Assembly (NCBI GenBank): GCA_003695915.1
Contig: RFGF01000121.1
Location: 1 to 35,646, forward strand
DNA length: 35,646 nucleotides
Reading direction: 5' to 3'
Origin: Nitrospirota bacterium
Lineage (GTDB): Bacteria; Nitrospirota; Nitrospiria; Nitrospirales; UBA8639
Shown here: positions 26,911 to 35,510 of the stretch, piece after piece
How positions within the stretch are numbered: the stretch's first letter is position 1
How the letters are laid out: each line of letters opens with the position of its first letter
Program-made: the position numbers and the translations under genes
The notes under the pieces: generated by a model
The model's input: only the letters and a program-made list of their open reading frames with translations
Told to the model about the DNA's origin: nothing
Database searches by the model: none

Positions 26911-28266
26911 TCAAAACTTCGGAGATAACATCATGGCATCGTGGTATGTTTGAGGGATGGGATGAGGTTGCCGAAGTTGACCGGTTCCAAGAGCGACGAT
27001 CTTTTGACAGGTGAGCGCGTGCAGCGTCAAGGGACCACGGGCGTGAAAGCGGGAACTGTTTATGCCGACTTGCGGGCCCAACTCGAGCGATTCGCCGCCA
27101 TGAAGCCTGGTGGACGCATTGACAAACACCGCGCCAGCGTCCACCTCGTGAATAAATCGCATAGCGGTCTCATAATCTCTCGTGACGATGGCGTCCGTAT
27201 GGCCGGGTCCGTATTGGGCAATATGATCGAGCGCTTCATCGAGATCGCGGACGATTTTGATGCACAACGTCAGTGACTGAAATTTTTGCTCCCAATCCTG
27301 ATCGGAAGCTGGCTTCACCCCGAGATGGCCCGTCATTTCCATGACTCCCATCATCGAAACCGTTTTAGGGCAGCCGCGAACGTCGACCTTGAACTCTTCC
27401 AATAGGCGCCGAACAAGGCCGGGCAGAACATGTCGCGCCACGGCTTGATGAACCAGTAACGTGTCGATGGCATTGGAGGCAGCCGGATCCTGCACTTTGG
27501 CATTGACTACCAGCGTTTGGGCCAGAGGAATTTCGATATCGCGGTCGATATACATGTGGGACACACCCCCGTCATCGCCGATAATCGGCACTCTGGCCTG
27601 TTCTCGCACGCCGCGCCGAAGGGCAGGCTTCCCTTTGGCAATCGCCGCATCGATATATTTCGTGAGACGGACCGCTTCGAGCGCGGCCTCTGGCTCCTGA
27701 CGATCTAACAAGATCGTCGCGTCCTCGGGATATCCGATGCGTTGCAACGCCTCCCGTATACACTGCGCCACCTTAGCATTCGTGTTCATCCATTCCGATC
27801 CACCTCGAAAGAGGCATAGATTTCCCGTTTTGATGCAGGTCGAAAATGCCTGGACGGCCATGTGGGGTCCCAGGTCCGTAATCACGGCAATGACTCCCAA
27901 GGGACAGCGCATCCACCCGACTTGCAAACCATCGGGTGTCGTCCAAGACTGCGTGATGGCTCCGATTGGATCAGGCGATTCGATCAAACGTTGGATGTCA
28001 TCGTTCATCTCGTCGATCATGTCTTCGGTCAGGCGGACACGTTCGAGCGCCAGCCGATAATCTTGGGGATCGAGATCTTTGGGAATGTTGCCGACGTCGC
28101 GTTGATTGGCTTCCACGATCGCATCACGTTGTTCCTGCAGTTGCTTTTGGATTTGAAGAAGCGCCTCGATCCGTTTTTGCCCTGGCAGACGTATCGCGAC
28201 CCGCGCAGCCTGTTTGAGTCGTTTTCCCAGTTGTTCGACATAGAGTTTAGGTGGCAATGCGACCAT
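26911..28266 (-). CDS. ProA-like protein (glutamate-5-semialdehyde dehydrogenase homologue) lacking the catalytic Cys
   Basis: The protein of 451 residues aligns along its whole length with ProA, the ALDH-superfamily enzyme that makes glutamate semialdehyde for proline. The match includes LFRGGSEWMNTNAK, IDTLLVHQAVARHVLPGLV, GHTDAIVTRDYETAMRFIHE and FVNASTRLHGG, SRFHARGPLTLHALT. The position of the nucleophilic Cys (Cys255 in Thermotoga ProA, within xCNAxETLLV) is Ser264 here (codon TCC, plus-strand 27475-27477) in DPAASNAIDTLLV. The usual YESRPN motif reads ITDLGPHMAV. Catalysis as a normal dehydrogenase is therefore doubtful. No proB is next to it. It may be a paralogue with a new role; a genuine proA elsewhere in the genome would support that. 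Confidence 0.85.
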   Translation of the reverse strand: MVALPPKLYVEQLGKRLKQAARVAIRLPGQKRIEALLQIQKQLQEQRDAIVEANQRDVGNIPKDLDPQDYRLALERVRLTEDMIDEMNDDIQRLIESPDPIGAITQSWTTPDGLQVGWMRCPLGVIAVITDLGPHMAVQAFSTCIKTGNLCLFRGGSEWMNTNAKVAQCIREALQRIGYPEDATILLDRQEPEAALEAVRLTKYIDAAIAKGKPALRRGVREQARVPIIGDDGGVSHMYIDRDIEIPLAQTLVVNAKVQDPAASNAIDTLLVHQAVARHVLPGLVRRLLEEFKVDVRGCPKTVSMMGVMEMTGHLGVKPASDQDWEQKFQSLTLCIKIVRDLDEALDHIAQYGPGHTDAIVTRDYETAMRFIHEVDAGAVFVNASTRLHGGESLELGPQVGINSSRFHARGPLTLHALTCQKIVALGTGQLRQPHPIPQTYHDAMMLSPKF

Positions 28267-28778
28267 CGCTTCAGGACTCCTTTAACGCTTGCAGTTGCAT
28301 GGACAATCCACCGAGTATCCGGATTGACGAATCATAACAATCCTGTTGCTAAATTTCATTTCTCAATGCAAACGCGGCGCACTATATCCGCTAGCATACC
28401 ACGAGTCAAAATTTTTTGATGCGATCGACACATCGTAGGGGCAACACTCTTGTGAAAAGTCTTGCGCGATAGTTTCGACGCTTCTCGAGGAGGTTTTTAG
28501 CGCCGTTTCGTGCCACTCATTATGCACGTGTCTTCCTCTATCTCCTGATCAATCCAGGCATTTTACTTGCTAAAATTTTATGATTATGCTAGCTTTCCAG
28601 GGTTCTGATTCTAGAGAAATCAGATCGGCAATAAGGCGTACAATGTGTGTGGCAAAAACGAAGCGTATGGATTTATGCAAAGAGCAACAACATGGAGACG
28701 ACTCGATTATGCAACAGATGACTTTGAAAGTTGGTTTACTTGAATTTCCGAGAACGAAGGGAGGTGAGGGAGGACGGT
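28267..28778. other. Leader/intergenic region upstream of rpsB
   Basis: About 510 bases separate the divergent ProA-like and rpsB genes. It is locally AT-rich at 28340-28420 and 28560-28600. The small frame at 28580-28792 has no ribosome binding site and runs into rpsB out of phase, so it is not called. The length leaves room for an rpsB leader with autoregulatory structure, but no known S2-binding fold was recognised. Confidence 0.4.
28562..28590 (+). promoter_or_regulatory. Candidate sigma-70 type promoter for rpsB
   Basis: TTTACT (28562-28567) and TATGCT (28585-28590) are separated by 17 bases in an AT-rich stretch about 190 bases before the rpsB start. Each hexamer matches the consensus at four of six positions. 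This is a weak, pattern-based call. Confidence 0.3.
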
Positions 28779-29576
28779 ATGATCACGATTAAGTCCCTGT
28801 TGGAAGCTGGAGTCCACTTCGGGCATCAAACCAATCGGTGGAACCCCAAAATGAAACCCTATATTTTTGGGGAACGGAACGGTATATATATTATCGACCT
28901 CGAAAAGACGCTCGAGTGCTTTCACGCCGCATACAACTTTGTTCGTGATACGGTAGCGGCTGGAGAATCCGTGTGGTTCGTGGGCACCAAGCGCCAAGCG
29001 ATGGACATTGTGGAAGAAGAAGCCAAACGCTGCAATATGCCTTATGTCAATCAGCGATGGCTCGGTGGCATGTTGACCAATTTTCAAACTTTGAAAAAAA
29101 GTATCGCTCTATTAAAGAAACTGGAAGCTGCGCAAACTGATGGGACGTATGAACGGCTCAAAAAGAAAGAAATCGTGCGATTGGAGAAGAAGCGAGCGCG
29201 TTTGGAAAAGTATCTGAGCGGAATCAAAGGGGTTACCGATTTGCCCGGCTGCGTGTATATCGTCGATACGCGGGTCCAACACATCGCGGTCCAAGAAGCC
29301 AACCGAATGGGCATTCCCATTGTGGCCATTGTGGATACTAACTGCGATCCAACGGGGATTGACTATCCCATCCCCGGGAACGACGATGCCATCCGCTCTA
29401 TCAAACTGTTTACCTCCCATATCGCCGATGCATGTTTGGAAGGATTGGAACTTCGACACAAGCGCGAACACGCTGAGGATTCGGAAGAAAGATTGATGGC
29501 GGAGATGTTATCGGCGCGCGCCACCACCGAAGAAGCCGCGAGCGTAGAAAGCCTACCATCCCCGCAACCATCCTGA
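28779..29576 (+). CDS. rpsB: 30S ribosomal protein S2
   Basis: S2 sits on the small-subunit head-body junction and recruits bS1. The 265-residue product starts [20 protein letters not shown] and carries the uS2 signatures [20 protein letters not shown] near residue 18, [36 protein letters not shown] near 92, and [20 protein letters not shown] near 185. The tail is acidic and Ala/Ser-rich. The frame is open upstream, but ATG 28779 is chosen because it fits the family N-terminus and follows GGGAGGTGAGGGAGG. It heads the conserved rpsB-tsf-pyrH-frr block. Confidence 0.97.
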   Translation: MITIKSLLEAGVHFGHQTNRWNPKMKPYIFGERNGIYIIDLEKTLECFHAAYNFVRDTVAAGESVWFVGTKRQAMDIVEEEAKRCNMPYVNQRWLGGMLTNFQTLKKSIALLKKLEAAQTDGTYERLKKKEIVRLEKKRARLEKYLSGIKGVTDLPGCVYIVDTRVQHIAVQEANRMGIPIVAIVDTNCDPTGIDYPIPGNDDAIRSIKLFTSHIADACLEGLELRHKREHAEDSEERLMAEMLSARATTEEAASVESLPSPQPS

Positions 29577-29593
29577 TTGTCGTACGACGATCA
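29574..29593 (+). promoter_or_regulatory. Hairpin at the rpsB stop codon
   Basis: TGATTGTC-GTAC-GACGATCA forms an 8-bp stem (one T-G wobble) with a 4-base loop and includes the rpsB TGA. No T-run follows, so it is not a standard terminator. It may limit transcript decay or modulate readthrough into tsf, or be chance. Confidence 0.4.
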
Positions 29594-29652
29594 GTTTCAA
29601 CAGCCTCATCGTCTTGACGTTCGTTTGAAAATAAAAAGGGAGAATGATTCGC

Positions 29653-30249
29653 ATGGCCAGCACAAGCGCCTTAGTGAAAGAACTTCGCATGAAAACCGGG
29701 GCCGGCATTTTAGATTGTCAAAAAGCGCTCCAGGAAACCGGAAATGACGTGGAAAAAGCGATCGACTTGTTGCGGCAGAAGGGATTAGCCGCGGCGCAAA
29801 AACGATCCGGACGCGAAACCAAAGAGGGCGTCATCGGCGCCTATGTTCATGCCGGAAACAAAATCGGCGTGCTCATCGAAGTGAACTGCGAAACCGACTT
29901 CGTCGCACGCAATGAAGAATTTCAAGCCTTGGTCAAAGAGTTGACCCTCCAAATCGCCGCGGCGAATCCAACCTATGTTAAACGCGAAGATGTCCCCCCT
30001 GAGGTCATCGAGCGGGAAAAAGCGATTTATTTAGCCCAGGTCAAGGAGATGGGAAAGCCCGAAGCGGCATGGGAGAAGATCGTTGAAGGAAAGTTGGAAA
30101 AGTTCTTCCAAGAGCATTGCCTGCTTGAACAAACCTACATTAAAGATCCAAATATGACCATCAAGGATCTGTTAACCCGATACATTGCCAAACTCGGAGA
30201 AAATATTACCATTAGCCGATTTACTCGTTATCAATTGGGACAAGAATGA
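29653..30249 (+). CDS. tsf: Elongation factor Ts
   Basis: EF-Ts is the nucleotide exchange factor that recycles EF-Tu. The product of 198 residues is the short form. The UBA-like N-domain ([40 protein letters not shown]) contains the signature L-R-x-x-T-G-x-G, then the core has [20 protein letters not shown] and [10 protein letters not shown], the conserved TDFVAR motif that contacts EF-Tu. The C-terminus has [19 protein letters not shown]. The first in-frame ATG is at 29644 (MIRMAST); the second at 29653 ([12 protein letters not shown]) matches the family start. GGGAG lies before the first, so either is possible. Its end overlaps pyrH by 4 bases (ATGA). Confidence 0.96.
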   Translation: MASTSALVKELRMKTGAGILDCQKALQETGNDVEKAIDLLRQKGLAAAQKRSGRETKEGVIGAYVHAGNKIGVLIEVNCETDFVARNEEFQALVKELTLQIAAANPTYVKREDVPPEVIEREKAIYLAQVKEMGKPEAAWEKIVEGKLEKFFQEHCLLEQTYIKDPNMTIKDLLTRYIAKLGENITISRFTRYQLGQE

Positions 30250-30998
30250 GCGCTCCGGTTTACCGGCGTATTCTTCTCAAAATCAGCGGGGAAATGCTTG
30301 CTGGCGAACAAGGATACGGCATCCACCCGACTGTCTTGGACAACTTGGCGAACGAAATTTGCGATGTTGTCGCGATGAACGTTCAGATTGCCATCGTGAT
30401 CGGTGGTGGGAACATTTTCCGTGGCTTGGCTGCCAGTGCTTCGGGGATGGAACGCGCATCGGCCGATTACATGGGGATGTTGGCAACAATGTTGAACGCG
30501 CTCGCCCTTCAAAATATCTTGGAGGCCAAAAATATTGCCACCCGCGTCCTGTCGGCTATCGAAATGCGTCAATTGGCGGAAAGCTATATTCGTCGACGAG
30601 CGATCCGGCATTTGGAAAAAGGTCGCGTGGTCATCTTCGGGGCCGGCACTGGCAATCCTTACTTTACCACTGATACCGCAGCTGCTTTGCGGGCCATGGA
30701 AATCGGCGCCGAAGTCATCTTAAAGGGGACCAAAGTCGATGGAATTTACGACGCCGATCCTCGCCTCCATCCCACGGCCAAACGCTATGATGAATTATCA
30801 TTCTTAACCGTCATCAACAAACAATTGAAAGTCATGGATGCGACAGCGGTCACGTTATGCATGGACAATCAGCTGCCATTGATTGTCTTTAACCTCACGA
30901 TTCCCGGAAATATCGTTCGTATTCTTCATGGGGAACGTGTGGGAACCATCGTTACGCCAGACGTTCCCGTGCAAGCAGGAGCGACATCGAATGGCTGA
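30246..30998 (+). CDS. pyrH: Uridylate kinase (UMP kinase)
   Basis: Phosphorylates UMP to UDP in pyrimidine nucleotide synthesis. The 250-residue protein of the amino-acid-kinase fold shows [20 protein letters not shown] at the start, [20 protein letters not shown] near 48, [20 protein letters not shown] near 78, [20 protein letters not shown] near 128, [20 protein letters not shown] near 160 and [20 protein letters not shown] near 200. All are PyrH hallmarks. The ATG overlaps the tsf stop (ATGA), and frr begins inside its last codons, so the three genes are translationally coupled. Confidence 0.97.
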   Translation: MSAPVYRRILLKISGEMLAGEQGYGIHPTVLDNLANEICDVVAMNVQIAIVIGGGNIFRGLAASASGMERASADYMGMLATMLNALALQNILEAKNIATRVLSAIEMRQLAESYIRRRAIRHLEKGRVVIFGAGTGNPYFTTDTAAALRAMEIGAEVILKGTKVDGIYDADPRLHPTAKRYDELSFLTVINKQLKVMDATAVTLCMDNQLPLIVFNLTIPGNIVRILHGERVGTIVTPDVPVQAGATSNG

Positions 30999-31548
30999 TC
31001 CGACCTTACAAAAAGTTGAGCAGCGTATGCAGGGAGCCCTGGAACATCTTCGACGAGAAGTGGCAAGTCTGCGAACGGGCCGGGCATCGCTTTCGTTGCT
31101 GGACCATATCATGGTGCCGTATTACGATACGCCGACCCCGTTAAAGCAATTAGCAACCCTGTCGATTCCTGAAAGCCGATTGATCACTATCCAACCTTGG
31201 GATCCCTCGTTGATCAAAGCCATCGAAAAAGCCATTGCCTCGTCCGACCTCGGGCTCACTCCATCCAACGACGGGAAGGTGATTCGTTTGCCTATTCCGC
31301 CCTTGAGCGAAGAACGCCGAAAAGAACTGGTCAAAGTGTGCAAAAAATACGGTGAAGAAGCGAAAATCCAGATTCGCGGATTTCGGCGAGAAGGTAACGA
31401 AGAACTCAAACGGCGTCAAAAAGAGGGGTCGTTAACAGAGGACGAACTTAAACGCTTGGAACAAGAAAATCAAAAACTGACCGATAAATATATCCAGAAA
31501 GTCGACGAGTTGATCAAGAAAAAGGAGGAAGAAATTCTCGCTATCTAA
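30991..31548 (+). CDS. frr: Ribosome recycling factor
   Basis: RRF splits post-termination ribosomes together with EF-G. The product of 185 residues is the usual size. Visible motifs: [13 protein letters not shown]-type sequence ([20 protein letters not shown] near 19), [20 protein letters not shown] near 62, [20 protein letters not shown] near 90 with the conserved P-P-L-T/S-E-E-R-R, and a C-terminal helix ending [16 protein letters not shown]. The frame is open from 30883, but ATG 30991 is the family start; it overlaps the pyrH end by 8 bases. Confidence 0.97.
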   Translation: MADPTLQKVEQRMQGALEHLRREVASLRTGRASLSLLDHIMVPYYDTPTPLKQLATLSIPESRLITIQPWDPSLIKAIEKAIASSDLGLTPSNDGKVIRLPIPPLSEERRKELVKVCKKYGEEAKIQIRGFRREGNEELKRRQKEGSLTEDELKRLEQENQKLTDKYIQKVDELIKKKEEEILAI

Positions 31549-31558
31549 AGGATCATTC

Positions 31559-32779
31559 GTGACCGACTCTTGCACTCCCTGCTCAGCCTCCCCTCACTTT
31601 CCTCTTGTCGCCACCATCAGTCTATCGGCCCTGGCCCATAATGTCGCGGTGGTTCGACAGCTTCTTTCTCCTTCCTGCAAAATTCTCGCGGTCATCAAGG
31701 CCGATGCGTACGGTCATGGCGCACAGAACATCGCCGAGGCGCTTGTCCGACAATCGATTCCCTATTTCGGCGTGGCGACGGTTTACGAGGGAGTGGCTCT
31801 CCGACAACACGGCATTCGACAGCCCATCCTGATCATGGGAGGCCTGCTGCCAGAGTTGATCCCTGATCTTCTCCGTTTTCAACTGATTCCGGTCATTGGC
31901 AATTGGGAAACCGCACTCGCCCTCTCCCATGACCTCAAGCAACGCGCTGGAACCGCTTACCCGGTACATTTGAAAATCGACACCGGCATGAGACGGCTCG
32001 GTTTTTCTCCCGATGACGTCCTGGCATTGCTGGATCATCCGGACTTGTCTCGTATCTTCCAATTTCAAGGACTGATGACTCATCTGGCTGATGCAGATAA
32101 TCTCGACCCGACGTTTACTCAACAGCAACTGCAATCTTTTGAGAACCTGATCCAGCGCATCCGGAAACGCGGTGTCTCGATTCCTCTGATCCATGCGGCG
32201 AACAGTACAGCCATCTTTCGATACCCCGAGGCTCACCTCGACCTCGTCCGCCCTGGTCTTGCCTTATACGGATACCATCTCGCCCCCCTTCACGACCATC
32301 AGGTTTCGCTGAAGCCGATCATGACGGTTTCGACAAGGATCGTGCATCTTCGAACCGTTTCGCCTGGTGAATCTCTTGGATACAACGGCGCATTTCGCAC
32401 CATGCGTCGTTCGCGCATTGCTGTTTTGCCTATCGGCTATTATCATGGGCTTGCTCGGCGGCTTTCTAACCGTGGCCAAGTGCTTGTGCGGGGACAGCGG
32501 GTGCCTATTGTAGGAAAAATTTGCATGGACATGACGATGATCGACGTGACGGATGTCCCAAGCGTCACACTTGGCGATCCGGTCGTGCTCATCGGTCAGC
32601 AGAGCCAGGGACACATCACGGCGATGGACATTGCCGAATGGCAAGAAACGGTTCCCTATGAAGTGCTCTGTGCGATCGGAAGCAAGGCCTCGCGTGTCTA
32701 TGAGTCTACTCCGACTCTTGAGCTGCATCCTCGTGAAGCCCACGCACCGGCGATGGCGATTCCGCTTTCTTCTGGTTGA
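31559..32779 (+). CDS. alr: Alanine racemase
   Basis: This PLP-dependent enzyme supplies D-alanine for peptidoglycan. The 406-residue product starts at GTG 31559 with AAGGA 9 bases upstream. The PLP-lysine lies in ILAVIKADAYGHGAQNIAEA near residue 42. Other family features are VHLKIDTGMRRLGFSPDDV near 137, the phosphate-binding AANSTAIFRYPEAHLDLVRP near 210, GESLGYNGAFRTMRRSRIAV with the second catalytic Tyr near 270, and GKICMDMTMIDVTD near 318. It sits 10 bases after frr and is likely cotranscribed. A biosynthetic alr and a catabolic dadX cannot be distinguished by sequence, but the context favours alr. Confidence 0.95.
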   Translation: MTDSCTPCSASPHFPLVATISLSALAHNVAVVRQLLSPSCKILAVIKADAYGHGAQNIAEALVRQSIPYFGVATVYEGVALRQHGIRQPILIMGGLLPELIPDLLRFQLIPVIGNWETALALSHDLKQRAGTAYPVHLKIDTGMRRLGFSPDDVLALLDHPDLSRIFQFQGLMTHLADADNLDPTFTQQQLQSFENLIQRIRKRGVSIPLIHAANSTAIFRYPEAHLDLVRPGLALYGYHLAPLHDHQVSLKPIMTVSTRIVHLRTVSPGESLGYNGAFRTMRRSRIAVLPIGYYHGLARRLSNRGQVLVRGQRVPIVGKICMDMTMIDVTDVPSVTLGDPVVLIGQQSQGHITAMDIAEWQETVPYEVLCAIGSKASRVYESTPTLELHPREAHAPAMAIPLSSG

Positions 32780-32787
32780 GAAATAGA

Positions 32788-33096
32788 TTACGTTTTTAAT
32801 TTACGTTTCAGTCGTTTTTCCACGCTCGCAATTTTGCTCGTCAATCGCCCTTTGTGCCCGCGACGATAATCAACCTTGATGATGCAGGATATGCGCGGGC
32901 AATCTTTTCGCATCCGCTCGAAGCATTGTTTCACCACATCGAACACCTCATCCCATTCCCCTTCTAACACCGTTCCCATAGGGTTGAGACGATACTCCAG
33001 TCCGCTTTGTTCAATAATCTCTAGCGAACGGGCGACATATTTCCCCACACTTTCGCCTTTTCCCAACGGGGTCATACTGAATTCTAATAAGACCAC
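32788..33096 (-). CDS. MTH1187/YkoF-type thiamine-binding family protein
   Basis: A small protein of 102 residues of the MTH1187 (DUF77, Thiamine_BP) family: VVLLEFSMTPLGKGESVGKY at the start, SGLEYRLNPMGTVLEGEWDE in the middle and RISCIIKVDYRRGHKGRLTS near the end. These match the ferredoxin-like fold that binds thiamine-type ligands in structural work on relatives; the cellular role is unclear. The frame is open from 33144, but GTG 33096 is preferred: AGGAGG lies 5-6 bases upstream and the product starts at the family motif. It converges with alr, with only 8 bases between the stop codons. Confidence 0.88.
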   Translation of the reverse strand: MVLLEFSMTPLGKGESVGKYVARSLEIIEQSGLEYRLNPMGTVLEGEWDEVFDVVKQCFERMRKDCPRISCIIKVDYRRGHKGRLTSKIASVEKRLKRKLKT

Positions 33097-33265
33097 GCAC
33101 TGCCTCCTTTCATCGAAAACATCCTTTATTGTTTTGATAACCAAATCTAAAAAGACTTTATCTAAAAATACTTTTTAGCACACGGCTCGATCACTTCGAA
33201 TACCTCAAGGCTTCTATGCTTGATTTCAGGGCAGACAGTTCGCGAGCGACTCCCGACTATAATGC

Positions 33266-33880
33266 TCACGCAATGCCTCGACGTGCGAGTTCAGCCTGGA
33301 GCCATGCCGCCTGGGCTTCCTGGTAAAATTCTGGGACGAGGATAGCCATAAATGCATCGCGTTGAAAAGGTTGTTGCTGCATTGCTTGTTGTTCTGCCAT
33401 CAGCAGATCGCAAACAGCATCGAGCATCCCAGACTGCTCCACTGCCTGATAGGCATGATGTTGTAATAATAAAGAGCAGACTTGCCTGAAGAGGGTTTTC
33501 GTTTCTTGGGAACAAGGCGGGATCCACCCTTCTCGACAGCCCACTTCATAATAGACACGTCGAGCGAGTTGTTCCCGTGAGCCGTCAGCTGGAATTCCTA
33601 ATTCTTGACAAATAGTGCGCAAAATGTCCGCATCATAGTGTAAGAGATGGAACAGAGCTTGGCGGGCAGGCGGTTCGGCTGGAAGCACCAAAGTAGGCTT
33701 ATGACGACGAATTCGCGCCAATTGTTCATCGATGGTACCATGCGGCGATTCCCCCAATTCTTGGAGCCATGTGCTCAATTCCTGGGAAATGCATAGATTA
33801 ATATACGCTGAGCGTAGCAATTCGGTGAGTTCATTGAGACTGGGAATTTCCCCAGAGGCCGATGATTCGCTTATGGACAT
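33266..33880 (-). CDS. Hypothetical helical protein
   Basis: A 204-residue, largely helical, soluble protein. It contains LNELTELLRSAYINLCISQE, a region resembling SAP/HeH-type helix pairs (DILRTICQELGIPADGSREQ with LARRVYYEVG), and Gln-rich AEQQAMQQQPFQRDAFMAIL. No membrane segment or metal-binding set. I do not recognise a family. The resemblance to SAP helices (leucine and glycine spacing) is weak and could suggest nucleic acid contact, but that is speculative. It points in the same direction as the thiamine-binding gene with 169 bases between. Ribosome binding site weak. Confidence 0.6.
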   Translation of the reverse strand: MSISESSASGEIPSLNELTELLRSAYINLCISQELSTWLQELGESPHGTIDEQLARIRRHKPTLVLPAEPPARQALFHLLHYDADILRTICQELGIPADGSREQLARRVYYEVGCREGWIPPCSQETKTLFRQVCSLLLQHHAYQAVEQSGMLDAVCDLLMAEQQAMQQQPFQRDAFMAILVPEFYQEAQAAWLQAELARRGIA

Positions 33881-35123
33881 GATCGTGCCGATAAGAAAAA
33901 GCTATTAGGATTTTTCGCCTTTACAAGCTCTTCATGGATGCATTTATCCTATCGCTCAATTCGGATCTCTACGACATCACTTCTGGCAAGATAGTATCTG
34001 AAATGGTTGCATGCTCTTATGATGATGGATCATTAGGCAATACGGTTCCCTATCTTGTCAGGAGATCTTATTTTATCTTTTTTAGCTTCTGAATCCCAAC
34101 CGTTTTTGCCTCATGGCATTACATTTCTTGAAAAGATTGAAAGACACGGTGAAGAAATAGAGTCAGCATGGCTAAGCCATCAATCAGATTTAGGCCACGG
34201 CCCCGGAGCAATCTTTGGTATCATTGGGCTCACCACGGCTGCCACCGCGGATCGGGGCGGAATGAGGAATGATGAGTGCCAGTTGCAACGTTCACCCATC
34301 AGAGCTATGTGCTGAGCATCCTCAGCTGTCCAGGGTGGCAAGCGCTGATCAAGGGCGAAGCCTCCGAGGCCCGACGGGCATGGGCTAAAACTTGGACGCG
34401 CCATCGCTTATCGTAGTGCGCGTGGCTCACCTGAGGGGCCGTACGCAGGTCGGCCATAGCTTGGCCCTTCAGGCCTTCCAGGACAATCATGGCCTTGGTG
34501 TCGGCCTTCCATTGCCGTCGTTTCAGGGCTGCCCCCTCTCTGTTGCAGCCACAAAATACTCAGTTCCCCGGCTCGATCAAAACGGAGAGCGCTAGACTCT
34601 TTGTACTCCGCAGTGATCCGCTGGCCGTTCGCATCCCACACCTCTGTGAGGGCGGAATCCCCACAGACAGAGCCCAGGATCATTCGATCGTTCATATCCG
34701 TTGCTCGGTCTCTGCGTTTCCCTTGGGATGGTCGTAGCAGGTAGAAGACTGCAGATCTTCACGAGGATCATACCGGACAGGAACTTGATCGTGGCGGGGT
34801 GTCCCGTAGTCGTTTGCGAACTTTGGCTGGTCCACTTGCATCCTTCGGGGCTGTGGGACTTGCGAACCCGCGTACTCGTGTAAGCTTCCCATCTCGCCTG
34901 CGAGGAGCTGGTCCCTTGGGTCCATGATCGACCTTATGGAGCAGCGTAGCGAAGTCGCATGACGCCCCGATCAGGATTTTCTCCTTGACATATGGCTTCA
35001 TCGATGACGCTGATATATATATATGTATCGATTGGCGCTTCGAAGATTTCTCTGATAGCTAACCGATCAAGAAAGACGGGCCATTGCCCATTCCTTTTTG
35101 CATACCCGCACGGACCTTGATCC
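33881..35123. other. Decayed region with mobile-element debris
   Basis: Open frames on both strands are short and overlapping. The only recognisable piece is the IS3 OrfA remnant at 34350-34526. A minus-strand frame at 34692-34925 contains FANDYG...VPVRYDPRED, faintly like the beta-barrel end of Mu-type transposases, but this is too weak to call. No RNA gene or terminator was identified. Confidence 0.4.
34350..34526 (-). pseudogene. IS3-family OrfA remnant
   Basis: The minus strand reads ALKRRQWKADTKAMIVLEGL then KGQAMADLRT and QVSHAHYDKRWRVQVLAHAR. This is the helix-turn-helix head of IS3-type OrfA, where functional copies read W-x-A-x-x-K...I-V-L-E-G-L-K-G...Q-I-S-x-x-x-Y-Y-x-W-R-D-Q-F-L-x-H-A. 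The HTH turn is damaged (ATAPQVSHAH-like), one frame disturbance lies at YDKRW, and the rest of the transposase is missing. A second, different IS3 relic in this window (the other is at 2663-3655). Confidence 0.65.
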
Positions 35124-35390
35124 ATGCGCATCTACACCATCGGCCACTCCTCCCGCACGAGAGACGAATTGCTGCAATGGCTCAACCAGCAGGCGATCAC
35201 AGACCTCGTCGATGTCCGGCGGTTTCCAGGCTCTCGCAAGTGGCCGCAGTACCATCGTACTGCCTTGGCGGAATGGTTGCCTCAGCACGGGATCGACTAT
35301 CACTGGATGGAAGGCCTGGGCGGCCGACGCTCGCTCAAGAATCCCGATGTCGCGCTGTTTTTCGATGAGGCCATCATAGGGGGATTGTGA
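35124..35390 (+). pseudogene. DUF488 protein, truncated
   Basis: The start MRIYTIGHSSRTRDELLQWL and the motif LVDVRRFPGSRKWPQYHRTA, then HWMEGLGGRR, are characteristic of the DUF488 family (usually about 120-190 residues, role unknown). After about residue 75 the family pattern (D/P-rich, then FRGYADYM-like) is lost and the frame ends with FFDEAIIGGL. The sequence at the stop looks like the edge of another mobile element, so the 3' part is probably cut off. No ribosome binding site is evident before the ATG. Confidence 0.7.
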
Positions 35391-35442
35391 CACGAGGTAT
35401 TTCGAACGGAGGTATAGTCAAAAAATGTGGAAATAGAAAACA

Positions 35443-35510
35443 GGCGGTGGCAACCTTTCGGGTAAGCAACCCCACCGGGCTGCCGCCCGGCACAGAAAGG
35501 AGGCACCGCC
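35443..35510 (+). ncRNA. Candidate structured RNA leader (four-helix fold)
   Basis: A 7-bp closing helix GGCGGTG (35443-35449) pairs with CACCGCC (35504-35510). Inside, CCTTTC (35454-35459) pairs with GAAAGG (35495-35500), and this helix encloses two hairpins: GGGT-AAGCA-ACCC (35460-35472) and CCGGGC-TGCC-GCCCGG (35475-35490). All stems are perfect. AGGAGG (35498-35503) lies at the junction of the outer helices, 7 bases before an ATG at 35511, so the fold would control access to the ribosome binding site. No known riboswitch class was recognised. Confidence 0.45.

Noticed and set aside
34692-34925. Mu-type transposase C-terminal domain
   Set aside because: Only a short faint resemblance (VPVRYDPRED) in one frame, with no upstream catalytic domain.
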